From Mycobacterium kiyosense (GTDB lineage: Bacteria; Actinomycetota; Actinomycetes; Mycobacteriales; Mycobacteriaceae): DNA of 64,000 bases. Shown in pieces: positions 10,442 to 23,571 of this stretch. The number at the start of each line of letters is the position of its first letter. Position 1 is the first letter of the stretch. The stretch spans positions 5,332,001 to 5,396,000 of the forward strand of contig AP025179.1 of NCBI GenBank assembly GCA_021654635.1, given 5' to 3'. Below the pieces are notes generated by a model. The model was not told where the DNA came from and did no database searches. It saw nothing but the letters and a program-made list of their open reading frames with translations. Position numbers and translations under genes: made by a program.

Positions 10442-11742
10442 GTGTCGTTTGTCATTGCAGCGCCAGAGTTTGTGACGGCGGCGGCTTCGGATCTGGCAAA
10501 TATCGGCTCTACTATCCGGGCGGCAAATGCGGCCGCGGCCGGATCGACCTCGCAGGTGTTCGCCGCGGGCGCCGACGAAATCTCGGCGGCCGTGGCCGCG
10601 CTGTTCGAGGCGCATTCCCAGAGCTATCAGGTGCTCAGCGCTCAGGCAGCGGCATTCCACGACCAGGTTGCTCAACTCATGAGCGCAGGTGCGGGCCAAT
10701 ACGCGATGGCCGAGGCTGCGGCCGCTACTCCGCTGCAATCTGTTGAGCAACAGTTGCTGGACGTAATCAACATGCCCACGAACCTACTGCTGGGACGTCC
10801 GCTGATCGGCAACGGAGCCAACGGAGCCCCGGGGGCCGACGGCCAGGCCGGCGGCCTCCTGATCGGCAACGGCGGAGCAGGCGGGGCCGGCACCACCGCC
10901 CATCCCACCGGCGGGAATGGCGGTGCCGGCGGGATCTTCGGCTCGGGCGGAATCGGCGGAACCGGCGGGTCCAAGGGCGCCGGCGGCAACGGCGGCGCCG
11001 GCGGGTTGTTCGGCAATGGCGGCGCTGGGGGCAGCGGCGGATTCAGCGGTGCCGGCGGCGCCGGGGGGTCGGCCGGGCTGTTATTCGGCACCGGCGGTGT
11101 CGGCGGTGCCGGCGGACTCGCAGTCGACGGCGCCGGTGGGGCAGGCGGCGCCGGCGGAGCCGGCGGATTGTTCGGCACCGGCGGAGCCGGCGGGCGCGGC
11201 GGCACCGGTAGCTCTGGCGCCTTGGGTACCGCCGGACCCGGTGGCGCGGGCGGCGCCGGTGGCGCCGGCGGAATCGTCCTGGGTTCCGGCGGAAATGGCG
11301 GCGCCGCCGGGGATGGGTTTGCGGGGCCCGGGGCGACCGGCGGAGCCGGCGGCCACGGCGGATTCCTCAACGGCACCGGCGGCATCGGCGGCGCAGGCGG
11401 ATTCGGCGGAACCGGCGGAACCGGTGGGGCAGGCGGTGGCGGCGGCACGCTGTCCGGCTCGGGCGGCGCCGGCGGCCTCGGTGGCGCGGGCGGCAACACC
11501 GGGGCACCGGCGGCGCCGGCGGCGACGCGGGCTTGCTGTTCGGTGACGGCGGTACTGGCGGCTCCGGAGGATCCGCGATCACCAAAGGCGGCAACGGCGC
11601 ACCCGGTGGACACGCCGGTCTGATCGCCGGTTTCGGCGGAAACGGTGGCAACGGGGGACCCGGAAACCAGGTGGGCAAGGGCGGCGCGGGCGGCGACGGG
11701 GGGCAGTTGCTCGGGGCGCCAGGCGCGCCCGGTTTGCCCTAG
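10442..11742 (+). CDS. PE_PGRS family protein (third), with one apparent -1 frameshift
   Basis: GTG 10442 is chosen because GGGAGGTGG lies just upstream and the PE consensus starts here ([20 protein letters not shown]). After PE and the [17 protein letters not shown] linker come GGAGG/GNGG repeats with punctuating LFGTGG and LNGTGG motifs. At a G4 run (11501-11504) the frame turns into an Ala/Pro-rich nonsense tail. Adding one G gives [18 protein letters not shown] and continues to the stop at 11742, ending [12 protein letters not shown], a usual PE_PGRS terminus. It converges on sucD with a hairpin element between. Confidence 0.85.
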
Positions 11743-11766
11743 CGCGACCTGCACCAGCCCCATCAG

Positions 11767-11814
11767 CAGACGCGAAATCCCCCATTTCGGCACGAATGGG
11801 GGATTTTGCGTCTG
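11767..11814. repeat. CAGACGCAAAATC hairpin element, copy 2 (terminator-like)
   Basis: Two 20-bp arms, beginning CAGACGCGAAATC and ending GATTTTGCGTCTG, pair with one mismatch around a TCGGCACG loop. It sits between convergent PE_PGRS and sucD, so it could act as a bidirectional terminator, though no T-run follows. Confidence 0.85.
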
Positions 11815-11822
11815 TTCGCGAT

Positions 11823-12737
<915 letters not shown>

Positions 12738-12754
12738 TGGGTCATGTCTCCTTG

Positions 12755-13918
12755 TCAGGCGTTCGCCAGCTCGGCGGCTTTGTCGGCACCGGCGTCCATG
12801 GTCTCGGCCTGGATCACCAGCGGGTGGTTGGCCTCGGCCAGGATTCGCCGGCCCTCCTCGACGTTGTTGCCGTCCAACCGGACCACCAACGGCTTGTTGG
12901 CCTCGTCGCCCAGGATCTCCAGCGCCTTGACGATGCCGGTGGCCACCGCGTCGCAGGCGGTGATTCCGCCGAAGACGTTGACGAACACGCTCTTGACCTC
13001 GGGGTCGCCCAGGATCACGTCCAGCCCGGCAGCCATCACCTCGGCCGAGGCGCCGCCGCCGATGTCCAGGAAGTTGGCCGGCTTGACCCCGCCGTGCTTC
13101 TCACCGGCGTAGGCGACGACGTCCAGCGTCGACATGACCAGGCCGGCGCCGTTACCGATGATCCCGACCTCGCCGCTGAGCTTGACGTAGTTGAGGTCGT
13201 GCTCCTTGGCCTTGAGTTCCAGCGGGTCGGTGGCCTCTTTGTCCTCGAACTCGGCGTGGCCGGGCTGGCGGAAGTCGGCGTTGGCGTCCAGGGTGACCTT
13301 GCCGTCCAGCGCCAGGATCCGGTCGTCAGGCGTGCGCACCAGCGGGTTGACCTCGACCAGGGTTGCGTCTTCGCCGACGAACACGTCCCATAGCTTCGCG
13401 ATCGTGACCGCGGCCGCGTCGAGCACCTCGGCCGGCAGGTGGCCCTGTTCGGCGATCGAGCGCGCGAAGGCCAGGTCGACACCCTTGACGGCGTCCACCG
13501 GCACCTTGGCCAGCCGGTCGGGCTTGGTCGCTGCGACCTCCTCGATCTCCATGCCGCCCTCGACCGAGCACATCGCCAGGTAACTGCGATTGGCCCGGTC
13601 CAGCAGGAATGAGACGTAGTACTCCTCGGCGATGTCGCTGGCCTCGGCGACCAGCAGCTTCTTCACGATGTGGCCCTTGATGTCGAGGCCGAGGATGTTC
13701 TTGGCGTGCTCGTAGGCCTCGTCCGGAGTGGCGGCGTACTTCACCCCGCCGGCCTTGCCCCGTCCGCCCACCTTCACCTGGGCCTTGACCATCACGGGCT
13801 TGCCGACTTCTTCGGCGATGGCGCGCGCGCCTTCGGCGGTGTCGGTCACCCGGCCCTGCGTGCCGGGCACACCGTGTTTGAGGAACAACTCCTTGGCTTG
13901 ATATTCGAAAAGATCCAT
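12755..13918 (-). CDS. sucC: Succinate-CoA ligase (ADP-forming) subunit beta
   Basis: 387 aa with an ATP-grasp domain ([19 protein letters not shown] at the start, [13 protein letters not shown] nucleotide loop). The C-terminal ligase domain has [18 protein letters not shown] and [13 protein letters not shown]. It forms the nucleotide-binding half of the alpha/beta enzyme. First gene of the sucCD operon; the upstream 278 bp contain a CRP-like site and a perfect palindrome listed separately. Exactly the length of Rv0951. Confidence 0.98.
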   Translation of the reverse strand: MDLFEYQAKELFLKHGVPGTQGRVTDTAEGARAIAEEVGKPVMVKAQVKVGGRGKAGGVKYAATPDEAYEHAKNILGLDIKGHIVKKLLVAEASDIAEEYYVSFLLDRANRSYLAMCSVEGGMEIEEVAATKPDRLAKVPVDAVKGVDLAFARSIAEQGHLPAEVLDAAAVTIAKLWDVFVGEDATLVEVNPLVRTPDDRILALDGKVTLDANADFRQPGHAEFEDKEATDPLELKAKEHDLNYVKLSGEVGIIGNGAGLVMSTLDVVAYAGEKHGGVKPANFLDIGGGASAEVMAAGLDVILGDPEVKSVFVNVFGGITACDAVATGIVKALEILGDEANKPLVVRLDGNNVEEGRRILAEANHPLVIQAETMDAGADKAAELANA

Positions 13919-14047
13919 TGGGCGTCACTGCCTTCGCTCGGCTTGCTTACTAGGCCAATTGGTGGCGGTGCCGGTAATCGGCAACTCGCACGCAGGCACT
14001 GTATCCACATGCCGAACGAGGCCCGTCGCCGCATCCGATCGCTGTGG

Positions 14048-14062
14048 CATACGTCACGTATG
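14048..14062. promoter_or_regulatory. Perfect palindrome in the sucC/M23 peptidase divergent region
   Basis: CATACGTCACGTATG has 7-bp arms around one base, in the 278-bp region between two divergent genes. It is a plausible dimeric regulator site; the protein is unknown. Confidence 0.45.
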
Positions 14063-14078
14063 ATTCGGGCGCTTCAAA

Positions 14079-14094
14079 CGTGATCCAAGTCACA
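14079..14094. promoter_or_regulatory. CRP-like site (putative)
   Basis: CGTGATCCAAGTCACA matches the mycobacterial CRP consensus TGTGA-N6-TCACA with one mismatch. It lies about 160 bp upstream of sucC and 103 bp upstream of the peptidase start. Confidence 0.5.
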
Positions 14095-14196
14095 AAATTG
14101 GCCGGTTTTGGCACCGAGGTTGCCAGTCCCATACGTTTGCGGATACCTTCTCAAAGGTCCAGATAACGTTATGGTCACGATACAAGGACATTCAGG

Positions 14197-15264
14197 TTGT
14201 CCCAGCACCGTTTCGCCCGCACTGCCGCAGCCGGCTCGACTCTCGCATCCCGGGATCGCTGGCCGCATCACCACCGCAACGAAGTCACCGAGATCATCCC
14301 GTTAGATGGGTTTGATGAACTCGACGACATGGAACTCGCCGATCTGGACGAGCTGGACTTCGGAGAAGCCGAGTTCGACACCTCGGCGCAGCTGCTGCAG
14401 GCACCCGAACTCGACGATCTGGACGACACCGACAACCTGAGCCCGCTGTGGCTGGCCGCGCCCGTCACCGAGGTGCTGCCCCCGGTCGCTGCCGACGACC
14501 CGCGCCCGCCGCGCATTGTCCGTACGCACACCACGAACGTCACCCCGGTGCCCCGCCGCGGCGGAAGCCACCGCAAGCAACCCACCAGCGCCGCCAAGGG
14601 CCGCATGCTGATCGGGGCGATGGCCGCCGGCGCCGCGGCCGCAGCCACCCACTCGGCGCTCAACCAGTCGGACGCGCCGAAGATCGAGACGGTGCTGACC
14701 GCCAACGCTTCCACGATGTCCGGCGGCTCCGGCACCAACGGGCCGCGCGGCGTCCAGGTGGTGGCCGCGCAGCCGGGCAATGTCGCGGTGCACAACGAGG
14801 AGTTCGCCCGCGGGGTGGCCTTCGCGCAAGAGCGCGCGCAGCGTGAGGCACGGCTGCAGCAGCCGCTCTTCGTGATGCCGACCAAAGGCATCTACACCTC
14901 GAACTTCGGCTACCGGTGGGGCGTGCTGCACGCCGGCATCGACCTGGCCAACTCGATCGGCACCCCGATCTACGCAGTGTCCGACGGCGTCGTGATCGAC
15001 GCCGGGCCGACAGCCGGCTACGGCATGTGGGTCAAGCTGCTGCACGCCGACGGCACCGTCACCCTCTACGGCCATGTCAACACAACTCTGGTCAGCGTCG
15101 GAGAGCGGGTGATGGCCGGCGACCAGATCGCGACGATGGGCAACCGGGGCTTCTCCACCGGGCCGCATCTGCACTTCGAGGTACTGCTGGGCGGCACCGA
15201 GCGAATCGACCCGGTGCCGTGGCTGGCCAAGCGAGGACTGTCCGTCGGCAACTACGCCGGCTGA
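14197..15264 (+). CDS. M23 (LytM-type) cell-wall metallopeptidase (Rv0950c ortholog)
   Basis: About 355 aa from a TTG at 14197, behind CAAGGACA; no in-frame ATG gives a better start, so the N-terminus is moderately uncertain. An acidic stretch (residues 35-75, many Asp-Glu-Leu) precedes a single hydrophobic segment around RMLIGAMAAGAAAAATHSAL, which probably anchors it in the membrane. The M23 zinc motifs are present: HAGID near residue 244 and HLHF near 323, with LYGHVNTTLVSVGERV between. It should cleave peptidoglycan cross-links or act as an amidase activator. Divergent from sucC. Confidence 0.88.
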   Translation: MSQHRFARTAAAGSTLASRDRWPHHHRNEVTEIIPLDGFDELDDMELADLDELDFGEAEFDTSAQLLQAPELDDLDDTDNLSPLWLAAPVTEVLPPVAADDPRPPRIVRTHTTNVTPVPRRGGSHRKQPTSAAKGRMLIGAMAAGAAAAATHSALNQSDAPKIETVLTANASTMSGGSGTNGPRGVQVVAAQPGNVAVHNEEFARGVAFAQERAQREARLQQPLFVMPTKGIYTSNFGYRWGVLHAGIDLANSIGTPIYAVSDGVVIDAGPTAGYGMWVKLLHADGTVTLYGHVNTTLVSVGERVMAGDQIATMGNRGFSTGPHLHFEVLLGGTERIDPVPWLAKRGLSVGNYAG

Positions 15265-15267
15265 CCA

Positions 15268-15837
15268 GTGACCGCGCCGAACGACCCCGCCGACGCCGCC
15301 GCACCCGAATCGCAAGAGTCAACCGAGGAACCACGGACTCGGATCATCAGGCGCGCGCCGACGGCGCCGCTGCCGCCGATCGCGTCGCCGCCCACCACCC
15401 AGCTTCCGCGCAGCCCAACGTCTTTGGATGCGCGGACCGGCGTACCGCCGCTGCCCGGCCTGTTGCCTCCCGCGCCGCTTGCCCGGACGGCCGTGGCGGC
15501 CAGTGCGGTGAGCATCGTCAGCGGCTGGGCCACTTCGGTGGTCGCCACCGACCTGATCGCCGGCTGGTGGCACACCGACCGGTTGTTCTGCGTCGCGGTC
15601 GGATTCCTGGCCATGGTCTTCGCGATCACCACGGTCTCCGGGGTGATCACGCTGCTGCTGCACCGCCCGGTCGGGCGGTACCTGATCATGGCCGGCGCAG
15701 CCGTCGCGCTGTTGACGTATCTGGGCGTGTTCATCGCCGGGGCGCGCGTGGCGTGGGTGGTGCATGCGCTGCCGCTGCTGCCGGTCGCCAGCGCCGTGCT
15801 GGCGTCGCTCCCGGAAACGAAGCGTTGGGTCGACTAG
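15268..15837 (+). CDS. Small multi-spanning membrane protein of unknown function
   Basis: 189 aa from GTG 15268, three bases after the peptidase stop, so probably co-transcribed. A Pro/Thr-rich, positively charged N-terminal tail (to about residue 65) is followed by four hydrophobic helices: around VAASAVSIVSGWATSVVA, LFCVAVGFLAMVFAITTVSG, YLIMAGAAVALLTYLGVF and WVVHALPLLPVASAVL. I recognise no domain. The pairing with an M23 peptidase suggests an envelope role, which is inference only. Confidence 0.75.
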   Translation: MTAPNDPADAAAPESQESTEEPRTRIIRRAPTAPLPPIASPPTTQLPRSPTSLDARTGVPPLPGLLPPAPLARTAVAASAVSIVSGWATSVVATDLIAGWWHTDRLFCVAVGFLAMVFAITTVSGVITLLLHRPVGRYLIMAGAAVALLTYLGVFIAGARVAWVVHALPLLPVASAVLASLPETKRWVD

Positions 15838-15881
15838 CCGGGTCAGGCGCCGGAACTGCACCGGGACAAGACTTCTCGCGC

Positions 15882-15910
15882 TTCGGCCCCGGGCCTGCCT
15901 CGGGGCCGAA
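15882..15910. terminator. Hairpin between convergent genes
   Basis: TTCGGCCCCG (15882-15891) and CGGGGCCGAA (15901-15910) form perfect 10-bp arms around a 9-base loop, exactly between the converging membrane-protein gene and uvrD1. No T-run follows; this is the usual form in mycobacteria. Confidence 0.65.
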
Positions 15911-15913
15911 CGC

Positions 15914-18235
15914 TCACAGCTTGCTGATCGGGGCGTGGTTGTGCATCAGCTTCACCCGGCCCGCGCTGCCGAAGTCGATCAGCGACATCGCCGATTCGCC
16001 GGCGCCGGAGACTTCCTCGACCCGCCCCAGACCGTACTTGTCGTGCGTCACCCGATCACCGGGCTCCAGCACGATCAGTGGGCGCTTGCCCGCCCCGGAA
16101 CGCGCCGGTGCGACGCGCGGCGTACCGAACCGGCCGGCGCCGCTCACCGGCGCACTGAACGACGGCTTCGGCGCGACGCGGCGCCAGTCGATGAGCTGTT
16201 GCGGAATCTCGCGCAGGAACCGCGATTCCGGGTTCAGCATCGGCTGTCCCCACGATGACCGGACGATGGCCCTGCTCACGTACAGCCGCTGCCGGGCCCG
16301 GGTGATGCCGACATAGGCCAGCCGCCGTTCCTCGGAAAGCTCCACCGGGTCGTCCAGCGCCCGCATGTGCGGGAACATCCCGTCCTCCCAGCCGGTCACG
16401 AACACCACCGGGAACTCCAGGCCCTTGGCGGTGTGCAGCGTCATCAGCGTGACGACGCCGGAGCTGTGCTCGGGGATCTCGTCGCTGTCGGCGACCAGCG
16501 ACACCCGCTCCAGGAACGCGGCCAACACCCCGGTGTCGGGGACGTCTTCGGTGTCGGTCTCGGATTCCAGTGCGGCCGCTTCGTTGGTTTGCAAGGCCCG
16601 GTCGATGCTGAATTCGTGTGCGACGCTGACGAGTTCGTTGAGGTTGTCCAGCCGCGCCAGCTCCTGCGGGTCGGTCGAGGACTCCAGCTCGCGCCGGTAT
16701 CCGGTGCGCTCCAGCACCGCCTCGACCAGATCACCGAGGTCGTCGTCGAGATGCCCGCGCAGTTCGTCGAGCAGTTCGACGAAACCGGCGATGCACTTCT
16801 CGGCGCGAGAGTTGAGCATCGGCACCTTGCCGGCGGCGGCGGCCTGCAGTGCGTCGGCGAAGCTGGCGCCGGTGTTCTCGGCGTACACCGCCACGCACGC
16901 CTCGGCTCGCTCGCCGATGCCGCGGCGCGGCGTGTTCAGGATGCGCCGCATGCTGACCGCGTCGCCGGGGTTGTCCAGCACCCGCAGGTAGGCGACGATG
17001 TCGCGGATCTCTTTGCGCTCGTAGAAGCGCACTCCGCCAACGACTTTGTACGGGATCCCGGCCCGGATGAACACCTCTTCCAGCGAGCGCGAGGAGTTGT
17101 TGGTGCGGTAGAACACTGCGACGTCGTTGTAGGTGATCTCACCCCGGTCGGCCAGCGCGTCGATCTCGTCGGCCACGAAGCGGGCCTCGTCGTGCTCGTT
17201 GTCGGCGACGTAGCCCACGATCAGTTCGCCCTCGCCGGCGTCGGTCCACAGCCGCTTTTCGCGGCGCCCGGAGTTGCGGGCGATCACCGAGTTGGCCGCC
17301 GACAGGATGTTCTGCGTCGAGCGGTAATTCTGTTCCAGCAGAATCGTTGTCGCGTCCGGGTAGTCGCGCTCGAAGTCCTCGATGTTGCGAATGGTGGCGC
17401 CGCGGAAGGCGTAGATGGACTGGTCGGCGTCACCGACCACACACAGCTCGGCCGGCGGCACGTCGTCCTGGGCATCGTGGCCGACCAACTCGCGCACCAG
17501 CACGTATTGCGCGTGGTTGGTGTCCTGGTATTCGTCGACCAGCACGTGCCGGAACCGCCGCCGGTAGTACTGCGCGATATCCGGGAACGTCTGCAGGACC
17601 GCGACGGTCTCGCCGATCAGATCGTCGAAGTCCAGTGCGTTGGCCGCGCGCAGCCGCCGCTGGTATTCGCCGAAGACGGCGGCGACGGTGCGGGTCAGCT
17701 CGTCGGACTCGTCGGTCAGGTTCGCCACCGCCTGGTGCGGGTCGATCAGTTCGTTCTTCAGATTGGAGATGGCGTTGGCCAACAACCGCGGCGAGTACCG
17801 CTTGATGTCCAGTCCCATGTCGCGGCCGATCATCTGCAGCAGCCGGCGCGAGTCGTCGGCGTCGTAGATGGAGAAGTTGGAGTTCAGTCCCTCGATCAGC
17901 GCGGCCTGGTTGCGCAGTATCCGCACGCAGGACGAGTGGAACGTCGACACCCACATGTAGCGGGCACGGGGACCGACGAGGTTGACCACCCGTTCGCGCA
18001 TCTCGGCGGCGGCTTTGTTGGTGAAGGTGATCGCCAGGATCTGGCCGACGCTGACGCCGCGCTCGGCGATCAGGTAGGCGATGCGGCGGGTCAGCACCGC
18101 GGTCTTGCCCGAGCCGGCGCCCGCGACGATCAGCAGCGGCGAACCCTGATGGACCACCGCCTGGCGTTGTTGCGGGTTGAGGCCCTCCAGCAGTTGGTCG
18201 GCTTCGGATTTTGCGTCAGCAGCGTGCACACTCAT
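15914..18235 (-). CDS. uvrD1: ATP-dependent DNA helicase UvrD1 (SF1A, PcrA-like)
   Basis: 773 aa, SF1A 3'-5' helicase for nucleotide excision repair and restart. Motifs in order: Q motif LNPQQRQAVVHQ (20-30), Walker A AGAGSGKT (38-45), motif Ia TFTNKAAAEMRERV, Walker B VDEYQDTNHAQYVLV, QSIYAFRGA, LEQNYRSTQNIL, and motif V/VI LMTLHTAKGLEFPVVF and VGITRARQRLYVS. The C-terminal Tudor-like module (DRVTHDKYGLGRVEEVSG) is the region that binds RNA polymerase in PcrA/UvrD. In mycobacteria UvrD1 also works with Ku, whose gene lies further along. Intact and full length. Confidence 0.97.
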   Translation of the reverse strand: MSVHAADAKSEADQLLEGLNPQQRQAVVHQGSPLLIVAGAGSGKTAVLTRRIAYLIAERGVSVGQILAITFTNKAAAEMRERVVNLVGPRARYMWVSTFHSSCVRILRNQAALIEGLNSNFSIYDADDSRRLLQMIGRDMGLDIKRYSPRLLANAISNLKNELIDPHQAVANLTDESDELTRTVAAVFGEYQRRLRAANALDFDDLIGETVAVLQTFPDIAQYYRRRFRHVLVDEYQDTNHAQYVLVRELVGHDAQDDVPPAELCVVGDADQSIYAFRGATIRNIEDFERDYPDATTILLEQNYRSTQNILSAANSVIARNSGRREKRLWTDAGEGELIVGYVADNEHDEARFVADEIDALADRGEITYNDVAVFYRTNNSSRSLEEVFIRAGIPYKVVGGVRFYERKEIRDIVAYLRVLDNPGDAVSMRRILNTPRRGIGERAEACVAVYAENTGASFADALQAAAAGKVPMLNSRAEKCIAGFVELLDELRGHLDDDLGDLVEAVLERTGYRRELESSTDPQELARLDNLNELVSVAHEFSIDRALQTNEAAALESETDTEDVPDTGVLAAFLERVSLVADSDEIPEHSSGVVTLMTLHTAKGLEFPVVFVTGWEDGMFPHMRALDDPVELSEERRLAYVGITRARQRLYVSRAIVRSSWGQPMLNPESRFLREIPQQLIDWRRVAPKPSFSAPVSGAGRFGTPRVAPARSGAGKRPLIVLEPGDRVTHDKYGLGRVEEVSGAGESAMSLIDFGSAGRVKLMHNHAPISKL

Positions 18236-18288
18236 GTCGGTCCAAACTTACCGCCGTCCACCGACGGCCTACCCGGCAACCGATCGAG

Positions 18289-20316
18289 TCACCCGGCGAT
18301 GGGCAACGGGAGCCGGTTGACCCAACTTGCGAACCCGGATTGCTGGTTGCCCTGGTGGAATCCGCCCGAGCTGCCGTTACCGGAGTTGGCCAGACCGGAG
18401 TTACCGGTGCCGGTGTTGCCGTATCCGGAGTTGTCGGTGCCGGTGTTCAGGAAGCCCACGTTGCCCGGCCCGCCGCCGTTAGCCCAACCGATGCTGAGGT
18501 TGGCCGTGTTCGAGATACCGACGTCGTTGGTGCCCGAGTTGAAGAATCCCGTGTTGTTGGCGTTGGTGTTCTGGAACCCGGTCTGGTTGTTGCCGACGTT
18601 TCCGTAACCCTCACTGTTGTTGCCGGTGTTCTGGAATCCCGAGGTGTTGTTTCCGTGGTTGTTGAATCCGGACGTGCCGGTGCCGACGTTGCCGAAGCCC
18701 GAACTCGACGCGCCGGTATCGGTGGCGCTGCCGAACCCGGTGTTGACATCGCCGGCATTGCCGCCACCGGTGTTGACGTTGCCCGAGTTCCAGATTCCGG
18801 TGTTGGTGTTGCCCGAGTTTCCGTAGCCGGTGTCGCCCGAACCCGAATTGCCGAAGCCCACGCTGCTGCTGCCGGAGTTACCGAAGCCCACGGTTCCGCT
18901 GGCGCCGGAGTTCAGCCCGCCTACCGCGAAGCTGCCGGCGTTGCCGAATCCGACGTTGTCGTGGCCGGCGTTCCAGAACCCCAGATCGCCGGCGCCGGAG
19001 TTGCCGAACCCGAAGCCGGTGTTGGCGGAGTTCGCCCAGCCGGTGTCCAGGCTGCCGGTGTTCCAGAAGCCGGTGTTGGTGCTGCCGGCGTTGCCGAAAC
19101 CGGTGTTGAAATTGCCCGAGTTTCCGAACCCGAAGTTGCCGTTGCCGGAGTTGAAGAAGCCGACGTTGTTGTTGCCGGAATTGAAGAGTCCGATATTGCC
19201 GCTGCCTGAATTCAGCAGGCCGGCGAAGTTGATACCGACCTGGTTGTCGCCGGACAGCCCGATGCCGAAGTTGTTGTTGCCGGTGTTGCCGAAGCCCAGG
19301 TTGTTGTTGCCGAGATTGCCGAAGCCGATGTTGCTCAGACCGTTGTTGCCGATCCCGATGTTGAGGTTGTTGGTGTTGCCGAAGCCGAAGTTGTTAGCGC
19401 CGCGGTTGCCGAAGCCGTAGTTGGTGTTCCCGAAGTTCCCGCTGCCGATGTTGTAGTTGCCGGTGTTGCCGCTGCCGACGTTTCCGCTGCCGCTGTTTCC
19501 GCCGCCGACGTTGCCGCCCCCGGTGCTGGAGTAGTTGCCGAAGCCCACGTTGGCGTTCCCGCGGTTTCCGCCGCCGAGGTTGCTGCTGCCGATATTGCCA
19601 CTGCCCAGGTTGAAGCTGCCGGTGTTGCCGTCGCCGACGTTGAGGTTTCCGTTGGCGTTTCCACTGCCCAGGTTGAGGTTGCCCTTGTTGCCGCCGCCGA
19701 AATTCACACTGCCGGTGTTGCCGCTGCCAAGGTTCAGGCTGCCGATGTTGCCCAGCCCGAGGTTCGCGGCACCGATGTTGCTCGCGGACGCGAGCGCGGG
19801 AAGCACCTGCTGCCAGGGCAACAACGCCTCGGCCACCGCCGACACCCCGCTGTGGTAACCGAACATCGCCGCGACGTCCTGGGCCCACATCTCCTCGTAC
19901 ACGCCCTCAGCGGCCGCGATGGCCGGGGCGTTCTGGCCGAACAGATTCGACAGCACCAGCTGCACAACCTGCGAGCGGTTGAGCGCAACCGCCACCGGCT
20001 GCACCGTCGCCGCCCGGGCCGCCTCGAAGACTCCGGCCACGGTGCGTGCGAGTCCCGCCGCACCCGCCGCCTGCGCGGCCGCGGCATTGAGCCAGCTCGC
20101 GTAGGGGGCCGCCGCGGCCGCCATCGCCATGGACGCCGGCCCCTGCCATGCGGCGGCCGTCAGTCCCGACGTCAATGCACCGAAAGACGTTGCCGCCGAA
20201 TCGAGTTCCCCGGCCAGGCCCTCCCAGGCGGCTGCGGCCTCCAACATCGGCATCGATCCCGCTCCGGAGAACATCCGCAGCGAGTTGATCTCGGGGGGCA
20301 GCAACGAAAACGTCAT
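18289..20316 (-). CDS. PPE family protein with MPTR repeats
   Basis: 675 aa from ATG 20316 ([20 protein letters not shown]), which matches the PPE consensus better than an in-frame start 12 codons upstream. The PPE domain (about 1-180) has the Pro-Pro-Glu and the [16 protein letters not shown] region. From residue about 200 the protein is a tandem array of NxGxGN-type pentapeptides ([16 protein letters not shown] pattern), the major polymorphic tandem repeats. A short unique end is LPLPIAG. Export by an ESX system is family knowledge. H37Rv has no PPE gene at this site between uvrD1 and chorismate mutase, so it is a lineage-specific presence. No frameshift, in contrast to the PE_PGRS genes. 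Confidence 0.92.
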   Translation of the reverse strand: MTFSLLPPEINSLRMFSGAGSMPMLEAAAAWEGLAGELDSAATSFGALTSGLTAAAWQGPASMAMAAAAAPYASWLNAAAAQAAGAAGLARTVAGVFEAARAATVQPVAVALNRSQVVQLVLSNLFGQNAPAIAAAEGVYEEMWAQDVAAMFGYHSGVSAVAEALLPWQQVLPALASASNIGAANLGLGNIGSLNLGSGNTGSVNFGGGNKGNLNLGSGNANGNLNVGDGNTGSFNLGSGNIGSSNLGGGNRGNANVGFGNYSSTGGGNVGGGNSGSGNVGSGNTGNYNIGSGNFGNTNYGFGNRGANNFGFGNTNNLNIGIGNNGLSNIGFGNLGNNNLGFGNTGNNNFGIGLSGDNQVGINFAGLLNSGSGNIGLFNSGNNNVGFFNSGNGNFGFGNSGNFNTGFGNAGSTNTGFWNTGSLDTGWANSANTGFGFGNSGAGDLGFWNAGHDNVGFGNAGSFAVGGLNSGASGTVGFGNSGSSSVGFGNSGSGDTGYGNSGNTNTGIWNSGNVNTGGGNAGDVNTGFGSATDTGASSSGFGNVGTGTSGFNNHGNNTSGFQNTGNNSEGYGNVGNNQTGFQNTNANNTGFFNSGTNDVGISNTANLSIGWANGGGPGNVGFLNTGTDNSGYGNTGTGNSGLANSGNGSSGGFHQGNQQSGFASWVNRLPLPIAG

Positions 20317-20736
20317 CAGCACATTCCTTCCCCGCCCTTCCGAGGGCGTCAATATGGCGGATGGAATTCTAGGTCGCAGCCCGGCGTCCGCACCGGCGTT
20401 TCTTCAGAACCGATCCGATCGCTCGGTGGCGACCAGTTGATCTGCAGGACAACGCCGATCGGCGGGCGGCGGCGACGGGCGCGGCTCGCTCCCGGTTGGC
20501 GAACGCGGGGAATTTGCGCCAAGTTTTTGCGCGGGCGCGGCCCTTAGTGGCACACTCGACGCGTGCTCAACACGCAGCCTCGATTTTTTTACGGGTACCC
20601 GACAGCGGTGCCCGTGGTCTAGCTGCTTTTCGCAGAGCCCCGTGGTCCGCTTCGGATTCGGGGCTCGTCTCTTGTGTGAGGCCCGAACCGGATGAGACCA
20701 GACCCCCCACCTCACGAAAACACGGAGATTGCAGAG
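20317..20736. other. Divergent intergenic region with two hairpins (PPE / chorismate mutase)
   Basis: 420 bp without a convincing gene. It contains a hairpin with arms ACGGGTACC (20591-20599) and GGTGCCCGT (20606-20614, one G-U pair) preceded by a T7 run. A second has arms GAGCCCC (20635-20641) and GGGGCTC (20660-20666). They lie within 150 bp of the chorismate mutase start and could form a leader structure. An alternative in-frame start for the mutase is at 20692. Confidence 0.45.
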
Positions 20737-21006
20737 ATGAACACCGAGACCCTCGATTCCGAAGAGCTCAGCATCGAAGAATTGCGCGCGGAGATCGACC
20801 GCCTGGACGCCGAGATCCTGGCCGCGGTCAAGCGTCGCGCCGAAGTATCCCAGGCGATCGGCCGGGCGCGGATGGCATCGGGCGGCACCCGTCTGGTGCA
20901 CAACCGCGAAATGAAGGTCATCGAGCGTTACAGCGAGCTGGGTCCCGAGGGCAAAGATCTCGCGATGCTGCTGCTGCGGTTGGGACGGGGACGGCTCGGC
21001 CACTAA
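20737..21006 (+). CDS. Chorismate mutase, intracellular AroQ type (Rv0948c ortholog)
   Basis: 89 aa all-helical AroQ-delta enzyme converting chorismate to prephenate for Phe/Tyr synthesis. It reads IEELRAEIDRLDAEILAAVKRRAEVSQAIG, then GGTRLVHNREMKVIERY and ends LLRLGRGRLGH, which is almost the M. tuberculosis sequence. The C-terminal RLGH is the part that contacts DAHP synthase in the known complex, so allosteric activation by AroG is expected. ATG 20737 has GGAGATTGCAGAG upstream; the annotated homolog often starts 15 codons earlier (20692 here), but the family's active form is about 90 residues. Confidence 0.93.
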   Translation: MNTETLDSEELSIEELRAEIDRLDAEILAAVKRRAEVSQAIGRARMASGGTRLVHNREMKVIERYSELGPEGKDLAMLLLRLGRGRLGH

Positions 21007-21070
21007 GAGTCGGCCTCTAATCGGTTGCGACCGTCGTTACATTCGGCTGATTCCGGCTTTGCTGGGGTAA

Positions 21071-23400
<2,330 letters not shown>

Positions 23401-23430
23401 CGCCAGCGCCCCGACGGCCCCGAGCCCCGA

Positions 23431-23481
23431 GTGCCGACCGCCGACCGCCGACCGCCGACCGCCGAGCGCCGAGCGCCGAGC
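23431..23481. repeat. 7-bp tandem repeat (CCGACCG / CCGAGCG)
   Basis: About four copies of CCGACCG followed by three of CCGAGCG, in the 171 bp between converging pgi and SDR genes. A short microsatellite-like array that may vary between strains. Confidence 0.8.
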
Positions 23482-23571
23482 GCGAATTTCACGACACGAC
23501 ACGCCGTTTCGGCGTCGCGGATTTCACACTGGGCGGCTGGAGTTGGGTCGGGCGAACGGGCTGGGATCGGG

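Noticed and set aside
16367..18607. 746-residue plus-strand frame opposite uvrD1
   Set aside because: Complete antisense of the helicase gene; Val/Gly/Gln/His-rich composition is typical of shadow frames.
18211..19209. Plus-strand frame of Ala-Gly-Val repeats over the PPE gene
   Set aside because: Mirror of the MPTR repeats; the minus strand has the PPE domain and correct start.
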